Shown here: positions 22,006 through 35,192 of the stretch, piece by piece
Position numbering within the stretch: position 1 is the first letter of the stretch
How the letters are laid out: each line of letters starts with the position of its first letter
NCBI GenBank assembly: GCA_036971615.1
Contig: JAYKKR010000015.1
Coordinates: forward strand, 434,001-498,000
Direction of reading: 5' to 3'
From: Amyloporia xantha
Taxonomy: Eukaryota; Basidiomycota; Agaricomycetes; Polyporales; Adustoporiaceae
DNA: 64,000 nt
Position numbers and translations under genes: made by a program
Notes under the pieces: generated by a model
What the model was told of the DNA's origin: nothing
What the model saw: only the letters and a program-made list of their open reading frames with translations
Database searches by the model: none

Positions 22006-24875
22006 TCAATTCAGTGCCTTCTTGATGATATCTGCAGCCTTTTCGGCGACAGCAATTGTGGGCGCCGACTTATCGAGAATGATGATGCCCGGAGTAAGCC
22101 CCCCAATAGAAACCACCAACGACTCGCACTCACCGTATGCCCAGAAGTAATTGTCGGAAATACAGACGCGTCCACGACCCTCAAATTCGGTATGCCATGC
22201 ACACGCAAGAACGGATCAACGACACCGCCCTCGTCCCACGGCGCCATCCGCGCGGTCGACGTCGGATGGTACAGTGTCTCCACCCGCTCCCGCACGAGCT
22301 CGACGACCTCTGCGTCGCTGAGGGCATGCAGGCGGTGGTTCAGGAGCGTGCTCGCGTCTCCTGCTGGGTCGATCAGGGAGGCCATGGGCTCGGTCTGCGC
22401 GATGCGCGAGACGAGCCGCGCGGCACGGACGAATACGGCGGTGTCGTGGTCTGTCGATAGATATCTTGCACGCGCAACGCCGTTCAGCCAGGGCATCTGT
22501 GAGTAAGACGGGGATCGGACATACTGAGGATCGATGACCGGAGCCTCATCAGGATCAGCCGATCTCAGCCGTACGGTCCCCATGCTCGTCGGCCTGCACG
22601 CAGGGAATGTAAGTACGCATCACGACAGAACGCCGCGTCATAAGACGTACCTCAACAGCACGGCGTGTAGAGCAAAGTGGTGCCCCTTCGCGAACGGCTT
22701 GTCGCCATGTTCGAGGTACGTCAGAGGCGTGAAGAAGATCTCGATGTCGGGCGCGCCGGGGCCGGAGGTCGTATCCTCTGGTGCGTCTTTATCTTTGGGG
22801 AAAAGCCTCTTGTCTGACGACCGCACAAAGGTTATCGCCTCCGCAAGCTAGCCGACGACGGTCAATCGCCTCATTCTCAGCCGCCGCTCGAACCCACAAA
22901 ACCCGACGCAGCAAACTCACATTAGTCGTCAGCAACCCAGTGCCCAAGACTTGGAACTGCAGAGCCGGCACAGCGAACTTCAGCACGGCGGAGAGACCGG
23001 GTCTCTCGCGGATATCGGCCATGGTGAACCCCGACGCTGCCTCCTTGCGCTTGTCCATAAAGTGGAAGTCGACGACGGCGTGGTCCATGAGGCGGGAACC
23101 CACCCCGGGGAGATCTGCTATGACGGGGATGCCATGCGAGGCGAGGTGCTCGGCGGGGCCTACCCCCGAGAGCATGAGAATCTGGGGTGTGTGTATCGCG
23201 CCGGCACTGAAGGTACCGTCGGATTTACGATCTCAGTAGAGGACTGATGTCCATGTCGTATACATCTACTCACGAGACAACGACTTCTTTCCGTGCTTTC
23301 ACTTTGACGGTCTCTCCCCTGGCGTTCGAGAATCGTACGCCGACAGCACGGGGGACGGTCTGCTTCCCTGACATGCAATGCTCAAAAACGATGTTCAGTA
23401 CTCTCGCCTCGGTGACGACCTGCAGGTTGGGTCTCGCAAGCACTTCAGGTGTGAGGTACGCCGATTCCGTCGACACCCTCTGCCCGCGGGAGTCCATAAA
23501 TGTCACTTAAATGAGTGCGTCAGCCCTAATTTCGTCTGCTAGAGGGGGACACGCTCTCACTGGTCTATCAAAGCATATTAATACCGTGAGCAGCGGATCG
23601 AAATGTCACTAATATCCCCAAACGAGGGTAGCCTCACCTTCGTCGATCCCAACGTCCCCCGACGTGTGTTCAAGTCGGGATTATGAACGATGCCAGCGTT
23701 GTCGCAGGCCTCCAAAAACATTTTCGTGCTCTCAGCAGTATGCCCAAAATATCCGACTCGATAGCGCGCTCGTTAAAACAAAGTCCTGGTGGCTGAACCA
23801 ACGAATCACATACCGTGAACAGGCCCCGACGACCCTCGCAAAAGTGCGTCTACTTTGGAATATTGCTCGCTTGGATGATATTTCTCAAATTTCTTGAAAT
23901 AGCTAAGAAATAATCAGAGTGTTATAGTCGCTCGGCCTTTGACATTCAAGAGCTCACTGATATAGTTGTTGGTAGGACCAGCCTCCAGAGCCGTCTTGCC
24001 CTTTCTGCAGCTCGGCCCACTCGTCGAAATCCGACGGAGCACCGTGGTGGAATCTGGTGTAGGTGGAGTATGAGAATGCGTTCCGCTTGTAGAAACCGAG
24101 AGGAACTCACATCATAGCGTTTACAGAAGAGCCTGTATCAATGAGCTCATGATTAATAAATGAAAGAAGCATTTCCAAATTACGTTCAAACTCACAGCCG
24201 CCCAACACCTTGCCTATCACCACGAAGAATCAGTAGGTGAAGCACCCTAGAGATGAAGACCTACCTCTAGGCCAATATTTGCGCTTCAGTCCTGCATGAG
24301 CCTGCGGCTCAGTGTAGAGGTTGTAGTCCGCTTCCGAATGGAAGACCTTGGGGAAGAATGCCGGTACTCGCAAATAGGGAGCACATGAGGAGCTTTAAAT
24401 CGAACGAAGTTAGCACACCCGCGCTCAACAGATCACCGCCACCCAAACTCTTTAGAACTCCACACACCTCTTCCCGGCCTCGAGCAGCAGCACACGAACA
24501 TCGGGATCCTCGGACAGCCGCGACGCGAGCACACACCCTGCGGTGCCTAGCACATGCAAGCGCGCGCACACAAGATCGGTCACCATGCCCTGCAGATTAG
24601 CAACGATCGCGATACGCACCCCCGCCTATGATGACGACGTCATACCCATCATTCAGAGCCTGCGCGCTCTTGACGCGCCGACGGCCAGACGGAACACCTC
24701 GTTCGGTGAGAGCATATCGCAGGGCCACCACGAGCGCGGCCACTGCCGCCGTGCATCCCCACAGCCGGCCGTCCCCTCCCGCCAGCACGGGTATCTGAGC
24801 CGGGAGGCTGCGAAGCATCGCAAGACTCGGAAAGCGCGCAGCCGCGTTCGTCAACAGCTGTGTCCCTGTAGCCAT
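22006..24875 (-). CDS. GMC-family FAD-dependent oxidoreductase (alcohol oxidase/dehydrogenase type)
   Basis: Flavoenzyme oxidising an alcohol (aryl, aliphatic or sugar), with electrons passed to oxygen or a quinone. About ten exons give roughly 650 residues. A hydrophobic anchor ([16 protein letters not shown]) lies near residues 40-60, so the protein may be membrane-tethered rather than freely secreted. The FAD dinucleotide motif is [19 protein letters not shown], assembled across intron 1. Then come YWPRGKVLGGCSSVNAMI (GMC signature 1, including a micro-exon near 24110-24135), [16 protein letters not shown] (signature 2), [11 protein letters not shown], and the catalytic region [11 protein letters not shown] with its active-site histidine. 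[18 protein letters not shown] supplies the second active-site histidine. The end is [14 protein letters not shown]...ALN and TGA at 22006-22008. No stop or frameshift is needed. Confidence 0.92.
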
Positions 24876-26736
24876 TCAAGCAGACGGTAATAGTGTAGGG
24901 CGGAGAACTTAAGAGGAGAGGGGGTGTCAGAGTTCGCCCTCGTCTCCTATCTCCCGCAGCCGCAGGTCGTATTATAGCGTCTGACGGGGATCGCATTCAA
25001 TTGGCATTGTGGTAAGGAAGGCATGTGAGCTGACTCCCTGCATCCCGGATCTGTATAGGCCTCGTGGGGTCGGCATACATTGACATATTCCATTCCTCGC
25101 TACACTACCACCTCACGCCGATGGCCATTGGTGGATTTGATTCATCTCTTCCTGAGAAGGGGAACTTGAGCCAGTGAGTCAGCCTGCGTCAATTCAGCAT
25201 TGGCAGATTCTGCGAGCCAACAGGAGGACAAACCTGAATCAACTCTACATCGGCACGCTGTGAAAATACGTGTCGGATTGAGCGATGTGCGTGCCATGTA
25301 CGTACTATAGTGTCAATGTTGGGTCCGTTACCAATAGAGTGATGACAACCAACAGGGAGGCTGACGTTTCACGACCACTGCATCCAGACGTTATCTTGCG
25401 ATAACCATGAACAGGCTCCCAACGACTCAATCGGTGGCCACAACCACACCAGCCAGTCCGTAATGACTCATGAGACAGCCAACTGACGTCCAGGACCAGT
25501 AATAGTTTACCAAAGGGCCAGCGCGCGCACCTCCCACTGGGGCGAAATAAGATGCGCGACTATGATGTACTTACCGGACCTGCTCCGCTGTGGTTATTTT
25601 TCTGATCATGAAGGATGTTTCGTACCCGAAAATGCTGTAGCTATAGGTTATTGCAAATGAAAGCAGGATTTTCGGAGCTCCAAATATTGTATGAATCATT
25701 CACTAAATTTTCGGCCTCCGAATGTCAGTCACAATGTTCGAAGCAACGTTTATGCTAGAAAACTCCAATATATTTGTAGGATCTTCTTTGACTGGATATA
25801 CATTAGACACTGGCATTCGTAGTCAGACAACCGGCAATATGGCTGCAGAGTAACCTCCATGGGTAAATCGAGCCATTTTTCTTGACAGAACATTGTACAA
25901 ATAGAGAAGTATTTACGTAGCACGTCCGGAGAGTATTCCACTATCGCACATCCCCAGCGGCCAAATCGACGCCAAACATTGCCCGAATAGGCAAGTCTCG
26001 ACCCATTCTGGGGGAGGTGGCTGGCAAGGACCACTGCAGACGCCACATATATGAGCGTTAGCGTCTGCGTCCCTGACCGCGGCACCTCTTCGAGGTCGTG
26101 CTATCAGCGACCCTGGAATGCAATCACAACCTAGTCGAATCCTTTGGAAGGGAAGCGGTAAGAGAAGAATTGAAGACTCATCAATCACAGCATCTACGGC
26201 GCGGATTGAGCTCGACTGTGTCTGGATCCACTTCGTCGAGCCCCAGAATTTTGGTTGCTGGGACGGTGGTTGAGGCAACGGAACGGAATCCGTGAAAAGG
26301 TTGTATTATAAGTTGCATCTGGAATTTGCAGCCCACATTCCATGCAAGACGACCTAACTTACAGCCGTGGTGTCACCACAACAAATCTTCGGCACAGCCA
26401 AAGCTAGTAAATGAGTCACACCACACATGTAAAGACAATCTGCCAGGTGTCGCATTCCAGACTAATCAGTCCTACGTATTACGCGGTCGTATAGTATCAT
26501 CCAGTCTATGGACATTACCTATCCAATTCCTTCCTAATGTATGCCAATACGTCTCCAGTGCCCGGGATTAGAAAGCGTATATAACAATAGAGAGACAACT
26601 TCGCAAGAAAGCGACACAGCTTTTGAGAGTGAAACCACAAAAAGCCAAGCGACGGACAAAGAAACAGCAAACCACAAAAACAATACGATAGATAAGCCAT
26701 CGGCGATAGTGGAGAGAACACGGGCGTAATGGTCCG
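24876..26736. other. intergenic, no gene recognised
   Basis: 1.86 kb between the start of the GMC gene and the end of the P450 gene, both on the minus strand. It should contain the GMC promoter. The longest frame (minus, 25913-26278) opens only from a TTG codon and resembles no family. The segment 25550-25760 is AT-rich. Confidence 0.45.
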
Positions 26737-28955
26737 TTACAACTTGCGGGCCTTGAACACGAGCTTGCATTCTTTTGAGGCAGGGAAGAGGACCTAATCA
26801 TATACTTCTAAGGCCATTCTATATGCGACGCAGACCGAACTTACGAATGCATCACGCATGTCCATAGTCTTTTCGTTCGTCTCCGCCAGATTTGCCAATA
26901 TGTCAAAGTTGCTGGCAACAGCGGCCACAATGGTGCGCAACATGATATGCGCGAGATTCTGGCCACCACATACCCGAGCACCAACACCGAATGGGATCAA
27001 GTGCTGGTGCATTCTACACAGAACGGCGGAAGAGTTTGGATTAGCTTTGCGCGACAATGCATGGACGCACATAAGCGCTTTACCTTGCCAATCGGTCTTC
27101 CTCCCCCTCTAATCCCTCCATCTCAAGCCACCTCTCCGGGAGGAACGTCTCAGGACTAGGAAAGACTTCTGAATCACGGTGCATGCTCCATGCCTGGGTG
27201 GAAACAATGGTCCCTGGAGGCAACGCATAGCCCATAAGATCAAACGAATCATCGAGATTTGACGCAGTCGTGGAGGGAACGACACGCTCGAGGAGGGACG
27301 GAGCAGCCCCGTACAGCCTGAGGCCTTCGTAGCCAATGAGTATGTTAGAGCAGACTCAAGAAACGTAATGCCAACCTTCTTTGATGAATCCATTCAGATA
27401 CGGCATCGCGCTCAGAACGGTCATATCTGGAATGACCCTGCGGTCCGGCATAGTATCGTCAAGTTCGTTCTGGAGCCGTATCTTGATTTCAGGTCTGCGA
27501 CTGAGTTCCCAGAAGAGGTAGGATAGTGTGACAGAAGAGGTATCCACTCCAGCGATTCTGTGCACGAATATTCCGTATAAGAAACTGCCCACCTCCGGAC
27601 ACGCCGATGAAAAGCAACTTATCGAATCAGCACTTACAGATGTCCCATGCCCTCGGAAATAATATCGTGATCTGACATCCCTTCATGTGTACCAAACACA
27701 CGGTTCTGAAGCATGCGCTGGAGGAGTGACATCTTCTCTGTCTCAGTTTCACCGACAGAGCCGGCTTGTATCTTCGCACGCATCTCGTAGAGTCGGCCGC
27801 CGACAAACTAGAAGCCCAAAGGGGTTGAGCTATTGGAAGCGTCGATCTAATACCATGAAATCACACCTGTGCCATTATTCTGTCGGAATCACAGACTTGG
27901 CGCCATCGGTCGTTCGGAATACGGCAGACTAGATTCCAGGCCCAACTAGGAACTGCGCTCCGCTATAAATATTCACATCGTGATAGATGTTAAGAGAAGG
28001 GTGAGGATGTGAATGAATAAGCTTCGCTTGATCCTCTTGAAAGTGGGGACAGGCTTACCAGAATTCCTCTCTTGGGAAAGTCGTAGACTGCTGTGGAAAG
28101 CGGGTCTTGAACGTTAAGTGTCCAATTGTCCAGGGAGCCCGGGTTGGAGCCAAAGACCACGCATCCGATGATATCGACTTTGAGGTGGCGGAAAAGGTTG
28201 ACGCAATCGACGGACGATTTACTGGAAATGTTAAGTAGGATCTAAGAGGTACATGAGCAACATCGCCCTGCAGCACCAAGCATAGGCTTGAAAAGGCGCG
28301 CACTCACATCCACGAGCTTGAGCGTATAATCCTGCACGTCAGTCTGGAAAAGAGCCAGATTGGAAGGTGTGTAGTGAGAAGCGTATGCCTTGCGGCGGAC
28401 AGCATGTTCTGCGTTGGGGAGCGTCGTCATACTACGTGCACAAGACACAATTAGTCTACAGAGGAAAGGTAGCACTGAGCTGAATCTCACGCGTGGTCAT
28501 TGTTGTTCCTAAGCCGGTGTTACCCGTCAATACACATCAATTAACAAGCGAATGAGCTGTACTGACGTCAGAAGACTTTTGTAGTACGGGCTCTTGTCAA
28601 ATTTATGTACGGAGTAGACGCTCCTCATAGTGGTCGCGTCGCAGAACACAACTTTATTGGGCCCCACACGGACCACGGGGCCGTATCGCTCGAATAAAGT
28701 CTGTACGGTCCTGCATTGCTGAAGGCGAACGACGTGTGTGGTCAACCAGAAGTCGGAGATCGCAGCATACCAGGGGCCAGGGAGCGATGAGAGGGGAGAA
28801 AAGAAGAGGCGGTAAAAGGCAAGGACTGCGATGTAGACAAGGAAGGCGGAGAGCGCAACGATGATGATGGCGGAGGTGCTGGTGCTGAAAAGAGCGGTGG
28901 AAAGGAAAACGGGCGTCGCGTTGTCGAAAGTAGCGGCAGTGATAGCGGCGTCCAT
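26737..28955 (-). CDS. cytochrome P450 monooxygenase, membrane-anchored
   Basis: Heme-thiolate monooxygenase of the endoplasmic reticulum; the substrate is unknown. About ten exons give a full-length fungal P450. The N-terminus is an anchor (SAIIIVALSAFLVYIAVLAF) followed by the proline-rich hinge SPLSSLPGPWYAA. Further on are YGPVVRVGPNKVVFCDA, the I-helix oxygen-binding segment IAGVDTSSVTLSY, and the K-helix ExxR assembled across an intron as KEGLRLYGAAPS. The PERF-like FLPERWLEM and the heme loop FGVGARVCGGQNLA (cysteine ligand present) follow. The end is LVFKARKL and TAA at 26737-26739. The start ATG at 28953-28955 gives the anchor directly. All diagnostic residues are intact, so it is probably active. 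The GMC oxidoreductase gene lies on the same strand 1.9 kb away. Confidence 0.93.
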
Positions 28956-31900
28956 GATGTGTTGGCGGTAATATCGCTATGTCGTGGGCGAGATTGAGAG
29001 GGGTTGGATTGCAGGTGTCGTTCCGTTGCTGCTATTTCGCTATGTCGTAAGAACCAAGATGGGTAACCAAGAATGCCCTGCTTATCGCGGCGAGGGCGGG
29101 GAACGAGAGGGGATGATGGGGGGACGAAAGAAAGGGGGGCGCTGGGATGAGCGGGGACGGGGAGGGATTATATATGCCCCACGAGGTGACACGCCGGAAG
29201 CTGTTCGAGGAGAAGTCAGGAATTTCCGCAGGCATGTTGGCACTTACGGTCTCCAGGGATTCACGTCACGAAGTTGTGAAGAGAGAAGAACACCTTCCCA
29301 ATCTGGAAGGCGCCTTTCCGAACACGGCAGGAGCGTGGTGGTTGTTTTGGCAGGGGTATCTCCACCTTCTCTGACACGCCACGGTGTCCCAACATCTGCC
29401 TTCCTCTCGTCCAGCCGGATCGCCGGGGCGCTTAGCCAGTGAATCCGGACGGGGACTGAAGTACTGACCTATCACAGGGCGCGTTTCAGGGCGACAGCTG
29501 GACGCTAGGAGACCGACGCCACTGCTCGTAACACAGAGTCTCGAGCGCGCCCCCGAGCGCCTCTGTCTTTGGGCAAGCAACGAATGCATCGATGCAAGGA
29601 TTGTGGCGGACATATCGTGGTGAGCGTGAGCCCAGCGGATGGGGCGATGGCCAACGGTTGACTTTTGAGCCAGCACGAGCAAGTACGGACGAGCAAGTAT
29701 ATGCGATCGATCAGTCCGATCGGCTGAGGCCCCGCCGACGGTCAACAGCGTTGAAATTAATCGACTCCTCCCTGCAGGGCACCGGCGTCATCGACGCATC
29801 CTCCGCTCGGCCGGCATGCCCGGATCTTCTCTCCAACGCTTGTCGCATGTCATCGGTAACGCTGACGACCACCGACAGCCTTCCTCTTCCTCCTCCTTCC
29901 AGCGGACCGAACTGAGGCTGCTGCTGTGGATCGATTTTCAGTCAAATCTCGCGGGGAGCTTAGCCTCGAGGTCTAGAATAACGTACACAGCGCTGTGTTC
30001 CCAGCCGCGCACCGCTAGGCGCGCGCGCGCGTACCTGAACTCAGCGGCCCTTGACAGCATAGATAAATGCCATCTTGCGAATGCGATATATCAACGTCAT
30101 CCTGTAGACCCGACGCACTAAGGAACACAGTCCCCATCCAACGAAAGTTCAGCATTGCCACTGCCTGTCAGTCAGCCTACCCACCTGTGACCTCGGCAGC
30201 GCATGCGTCGAGAAGCGGACAGCGCAAGGAGAACGTCGAACAGGCGACTATGGTTCGACGTAGAACTCCGCATACATGTGCACACTGCAACCAACGACTG
30301 CGCCACCGCCACTCTGACCGATACATTGCATCCAGCGCGAATTCGAGGGGCTCCTTAATACATCCGCGCCCCACTGCACCGCCCGTGCAATATCAGAAGA
30401 ACCAAGGCAATCTGGCTGAGAACAGACAGGAAGGACCGCAAAGTACTTGCCTTGTGGCATACGGACCTCACCACAACCCCTAGCCCCCACGGGACCGCCA
30501 CACAATCTGCAGAAAAAAGGCGACCCATCACAGGAAGTCTGGTATATTATTATCCCCGTTCATGATCCTTGCATGTAGAACGATGACGCCTCGTAAGGCG
30601 CGCAAGAATTGTCTTCCGTGAACCGTGGAGCGAACTCGGCCAGTCAACTTGGACAGATCCGGGCCTAGAGTATGTCACAACCGACGGACGCCGACACACC
30701 CTCCTAGCTCGAGCCCTAGAACGTTTCTCAGCCAGGACGACCCGACTCACCTCCATCACTCGGGGTCCAAACACCAGCACCACCATCCATGCACACCCCG
30801 CGGCCGGGCCACCCACCCCGCAGAGCAGAGACCTAGCTAGCCCCCAAAAGCCACGCGCGCGCCATCCACGTCAAATTCTCGATCTGATCGCAAGGCGCGA
30901 CGATCCGCCTCACGAACCCCCTAGGCGTCACCTGCGCTCAGCGACCGCTGGGTATGAGCATGATGACGTGCACGGTGGGTGGCCAGGGCGGCGTATCTGA
31001 TGTTTATAAATGACAGATGGAATCCGACGCGACGCGACGTGAGACTGAGTGCACGGGTCTCCCGCCGGAGCGCAATGTCCGCGCGCGCGCGCACGTCCGC
31101 ACCCGCAGCCACGAGAACACGCGCGCCACGCGCTGCACAAATGGGAACCCGTGCTCCTGCGTCGCGGAAGACCACCCCCCTAGCCCACGCCCAACGCGCA
31201 CCTGACGAGCAGTCAAACAACCTCGCCGCGAGGCACCGCCCGTCTGATAGCCGCAATCGAATCGGAGACGACACCGAGAACCGAGAACAGCAGTGGGTAA
31301 TCCGGATGCGGCGCACGCGAGGGTGCGTGCCGGATGAGTGCGAGCGCTAGCGGTTTAAGAGACACCTGGCGAAAAGGTAAGTAGGCGTTGACAAGTTTTA
31401 GATTCCTCAAGCCCAATGCCACCGTCTCTCGAATATTCCCCCACTCTTCCCAGGCTGTGCGGCGAACTACGAGCCGCTGTTGTACGCTTCACCAACAGCT
31501 GACGAGATCAATCGTCAACGCAGGCTGCTGGCAACGTGCTGGTCAACTCGCAGACAACTCAGGCCGGCGCACCGGACAGTGGTTAGCGGTGACAATGGTA
31601 TTGCGAATCGTAGCAACTCCTTCAGAGAGATGAACGGTACTGAGGGATAGAACTCTTGATCCGTGCACGCTTGGGAATCAGGTCACAGTTCGAGCAGGGC
31701 AAGTTACCACCGAATACAGATATTTCAATTGGAGAGGAATCGGGAGGAGGCATGGGGATGCAGCTGTCGTGCGGCGGCACGGAACAAAAATGCACCGCCA
31801 GCATCATGAGTGCTTCCATCTCGGAGAGAATTACGGCCGCTATGACATCGGACGGGAAGACGAAGCACGCATGGAGTCCGTGCCTGCAGCACATGAAAAG

Positions 31901-33123
31901 TCACTAAAAATACAGGCATGAGATGAGACAACGCGGACGGAGGAAAAGAGCAACAACCCACTGCTTGTTCCTTCTCCAACAATTAAGACAATGTGCTGTG
32001 CACAGACCGATTAGTGGAAAGGAGTGAAAATCGGAACACATGGATGCACAACCATGCGGCGAACGGAAGCTCAATGTACTCAACTCTCGTTCGAGGTTAT
32101 CTAGGTCTGCTTGATATCGGTCAGTGCCCTTCAAGGTGCGAATCTATCACTTCTAGCGAGCCCACCGTCTTAGGGATGTCGGCCAGCAGGCTCTCCACTC
32201 AGCTAACCATGACCAATTTGCATAAGCACGCCAACATTGGTGTGTCCCTTCAATTCTTCCACAGCCGCATGGGCATCATGTGGCAATCATTCATGCTATT
32301 TCGACCCGGCGGCTGCGCTACTACTTCTCCTCTGCAGTAACCGCTCGAGCTCTTGGAATTTGAACTAGTCTCAGCCCTTAAGCTTATTTTCACATCTAAT
32401 AGCAGTGCGAGACAGAGAAGTGAGACGCGTGGAGGTTATCACAAACAGGGACAGGAGAAGAACGCACTCGCCGTCTGGTGAATGTAGAGCCACATGCGTG
32501 AGTCGTCGCGTCAATACGTGACGTTCTCGGCGGTAGATGCTTTCGACCCTGCGATGGGTCTAAGATTCGTATAAATGTGACAGACCATGAAGTTTTCTGC
32601 GAGAGTCATATATACAGTCATTGTGGAGATAAATGACATGCCAATTGCTCAGAAAAGACGTCGATATTTGTCTTCGCATGCTAGCAAGTCCGTGTCAGAA
32701 GTCAAGACGGTTCCAGCGCGATAATATTGTAAGCAGTACGTCTTGCAGTGATTTATCCAGCAGTACAGCGTTGAAATTGGGACAAAACTAATCATATCTT
32801 GTATGCCAGACCCCAGCGAGAGTCGCCATGCATGAGATCTAGCAGCGGGTGATAGTAACTGGAGACGGGTGACGTTCGAGTAAGGAGTCGAATCCGACTT
32901 GGTTCCGAGCTTCGCGGAGTTGCCATGCTGACTAAGCAGCGCGGTTTGGAGGGACGGATGGAGACTCACGGTGGCTGATGGATGGCATCCAGGCCATCCT
33001 ACTCCCGTCCACGACCTCTTTCAACCTCTCAACCACACCACACCTTAACCATCCTCTACAACCCACCCATCATCAGCAGCGCTTACCATCACAAACAGCC
33101 TATCGAGTGTTTCCCACTTGGAT
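28956..33123. other. 4.2-kb stretch without a recognisable gene
   Basis: Upstream of the P450 the DNA is GC-rich, with purine-rich runs (GGGGGGACGAAAGAAAGGGG near 29118) and CG-rich patches (GCGCGCGCGCGC near 31081). Overlapping frames occur on several strands between 29000 and 31400, but none shows a domain, signal peptide or plausible splice pattern. A minus-strand pair of segments at 31900-32310 (DAHAAVEELKGHTNVGVLMQ, and RYQADLDNLERELSTLSF) has a coding-like look, but I could not join them into a gene. The last 150 bases before 33124 are pyrimidine-rich, like a 5' leader. Confidence 0.4.
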
Positions 33124-34747
33124 ATGCCCCAAGTCTACCGCAGACATTCAGAACTCACCCAGCGCCCGCCTCCAGAACCGCGCCGTCGCTCCAGCCTCGC
33201 GCCCACCGACGCCGACGAGTCCATCGTTCTCTCAGACATCGTGCGAACCGGTGAGGCCTCCCGACTACGCAGACGTGGCGCCATGCGCCTCGACCACGGC
33301 CTCGCAAGGCCATCATCTGTCATCGTACCGCCCGTCGTCCCCACGCCCAACCTAGCGCCGTCCAGCTCCCGCATGTCGCTGTCACGGCCCGTCCGACCCA
33401 CCACCCCGCCGTGGGTCACGCTCAACAACTACACAGCAGACGAGGACACCTTCAGCGGGGGCGAATGGCGGGAGTGGAACTTCAACGAGGATGGCAGGGC
33501 GGAGGGCAGCAGCGGGGCCGGTGGCGGGATGCAGCTGGACGAAGTGAGGGAGGAGGGCACGCAGGACAAGGCGAGGGAAGAAGCGGGGTACATGCTTTTC
33601 TGCGGGGGCGAAGAAGCAGACACGTCTTTTGTCTCCGGGGAATCGAGCACCGCCTTCGAGCCGTCCCTGCTGCCTGTCTGCCCTCCATCCTCCTCGACGT
33701 CCACACGTGGGCCAGCGCGTGTGCCCCGGCGGACGAACGGCTGCGGTGCGGTCGTGCACATGCGTGCATTCCCGCAGCGGCCACGCGGCGTGTGGGTGGG
33801 CAAGCAGGAGGCGACGGAAGTCGTCGTCGGCCTCGACGCGACGTACTTCGAGAGCGCGGTCGTCGCGAAGATGATGAAGAGCGCGTGTGGCTGCATAAGG
33901 GAGGGAATCGGCTGTGCCGTGTGGTCAGTCCTCGTCCTGTAGCTACCATATGTGGAAGCTGACTACGTTCGTGATTTCTACTTCTAGTGGGAATACACTG
34001 GGCACGCGATATCTACCCTGCCAGGCGGCGTCCGAAGGCATTTTCGCCCGCCATACGGCAAACGCACCTACGCGCCCACCAAAGCCACCTGTCCCTTGCG
34101 GCCCGTCCTACTGGCACACCCACTCGTCGCCAGCCGGCAAGCGCTCACCAGCTAGTTTCTACGTATACACTTTCTTCGCGGACCACGTCTCCTCCACGCC
34201 GGGGTACACATTTCCTCCCCAGCCCAAACGCGCCGCGACAGTCTACCCGCAGCCCACCGTAGGTATCGGCGCGGGGCAGCCGTGGCTCTCATCAGAGGGC
34301 CCTGCGTATTCGTACCGATGGTCGTCCTCCCCGCGGCCCATCTCGCCGCTGCAAGTGCCCAACGTGCCGAGCCGCTCGGCCTCCCCGACCGGCTCTGCGA
34401 CGTGGAGCCCCGTGTTTGCGCGCCCGCCCTCCGTGCAGGTGTCCGCGCCCACGCTGACGCGTCCGCTGCAACCGCGTATCCCCCCTCCGCGTACTCCTAC
34501 TCCACCGCCGCGCGTCGTGCAGATCGGGCTGCTCTTCTCCGGCGTGGGCGAGGGCGGTGCGGGCCAGGCGGCGGGGGTGGAGGAGAATAGGCGGCCGGTG
34601 ACTCCTGATGGGGATGCCGGCAGAACAGAAGCGGAAGGCGAGGGCGAGCTGGACCCGGATGGGGTCAGGGTTGGGGAGGAGATGATGGAGGATCCGAGCT
34701 CGCCGGACAAAACGGGGAGCGAGGTGATGGTCTGGCCAGGACGCTGA
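33124..34747 (+). CDS. proline/serine-rich protein with a clustered-cysteine (CxC...CxxCGNxLGTR) site
   Basis: Two exons (33124-33923, then from 33988 to TGA at 34745-34747) joined through TG/GTCAGT...TCTAG/T encode about 519 residues. The N-terminal 220 residues are disordered and rich in Pro, Ser and acidic residues. Around residue 255 a cysteine cluster, split by the intron, reads SACGCIREGIGCAVCGN then TLGTRYLPCQ: CxC, CxxC and one later Cys, as expected of a small zinc-binding knuckle. After it come YVYTFFADHVSS and a long proline-rich tail. I recognise the cysteine pattern only as one recurring in uncharacterised Agaricomycete proteins. There is no signal peptide. The spliced junction creates the third cysteine of the cluster, which supports the model. 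Confidence 0.72.
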
Positions 34748-35192
34748 TTTGCCTGCTTCGTCAAATGTCCACATTTACATTCTTTGCTCCACGCTCCAGG
34801 CACAGCCACCGATATACCAGTTCGTCAGAACCCATCTCAGGAAGCAAGGACATCTCCGTTGATCTACATGCACATCTGTTTCACCACTTTTAACCTCTAT
34901 CTATATCTCCTCTTGCTCGCTTGTCCCACCCCTGTAGAGGTGCTCTTGGTACTCTTCGCACTCGATTTCTGTTATCTCTACAACACATGCACGGATGGCT
35001 TTCTTTGTATAGTCTACGATCTTTATGAATTTGCAATGAACATATTCACGATTATTATACTGTCACTTGCTATGGAAGGATTCACATTCAACTGTTCGCC
35101 CTCTCCATTGAATTTATACAGTGACCCTTCGGTCGAACGCAATTCCAATATTGCAGCCACTGTAGAGACAGATATGGATTCCGCACGGGATA
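34748..35192. other. convergent intergenic region
   Basis: 445 AT-richer bases between two convergent stop codons. A plus-strand frame here (34784-35320) translates to aromatic, low-complexity sequence with no motif and overlaps the 3' end of the Nudix gene, so it is not called. The region is likely 3' untranslated sequence for both neighbours. Confidence 0.45.

Noticed and set aside
25913..26278. 121-codon minus-strand frame between the GMC and P450 genes
   Set aside because: Opens from TTG rather than ATG, no motif and no splice sites that would extend it.
33382..33949. Long antisense open frames opposite the cysteine-cluster gene
   Set aside because: GC-rich coding sequence leaves the opposite strand open by chance; the plus-strand frame has the cysteine cluster and an intron that restores it.
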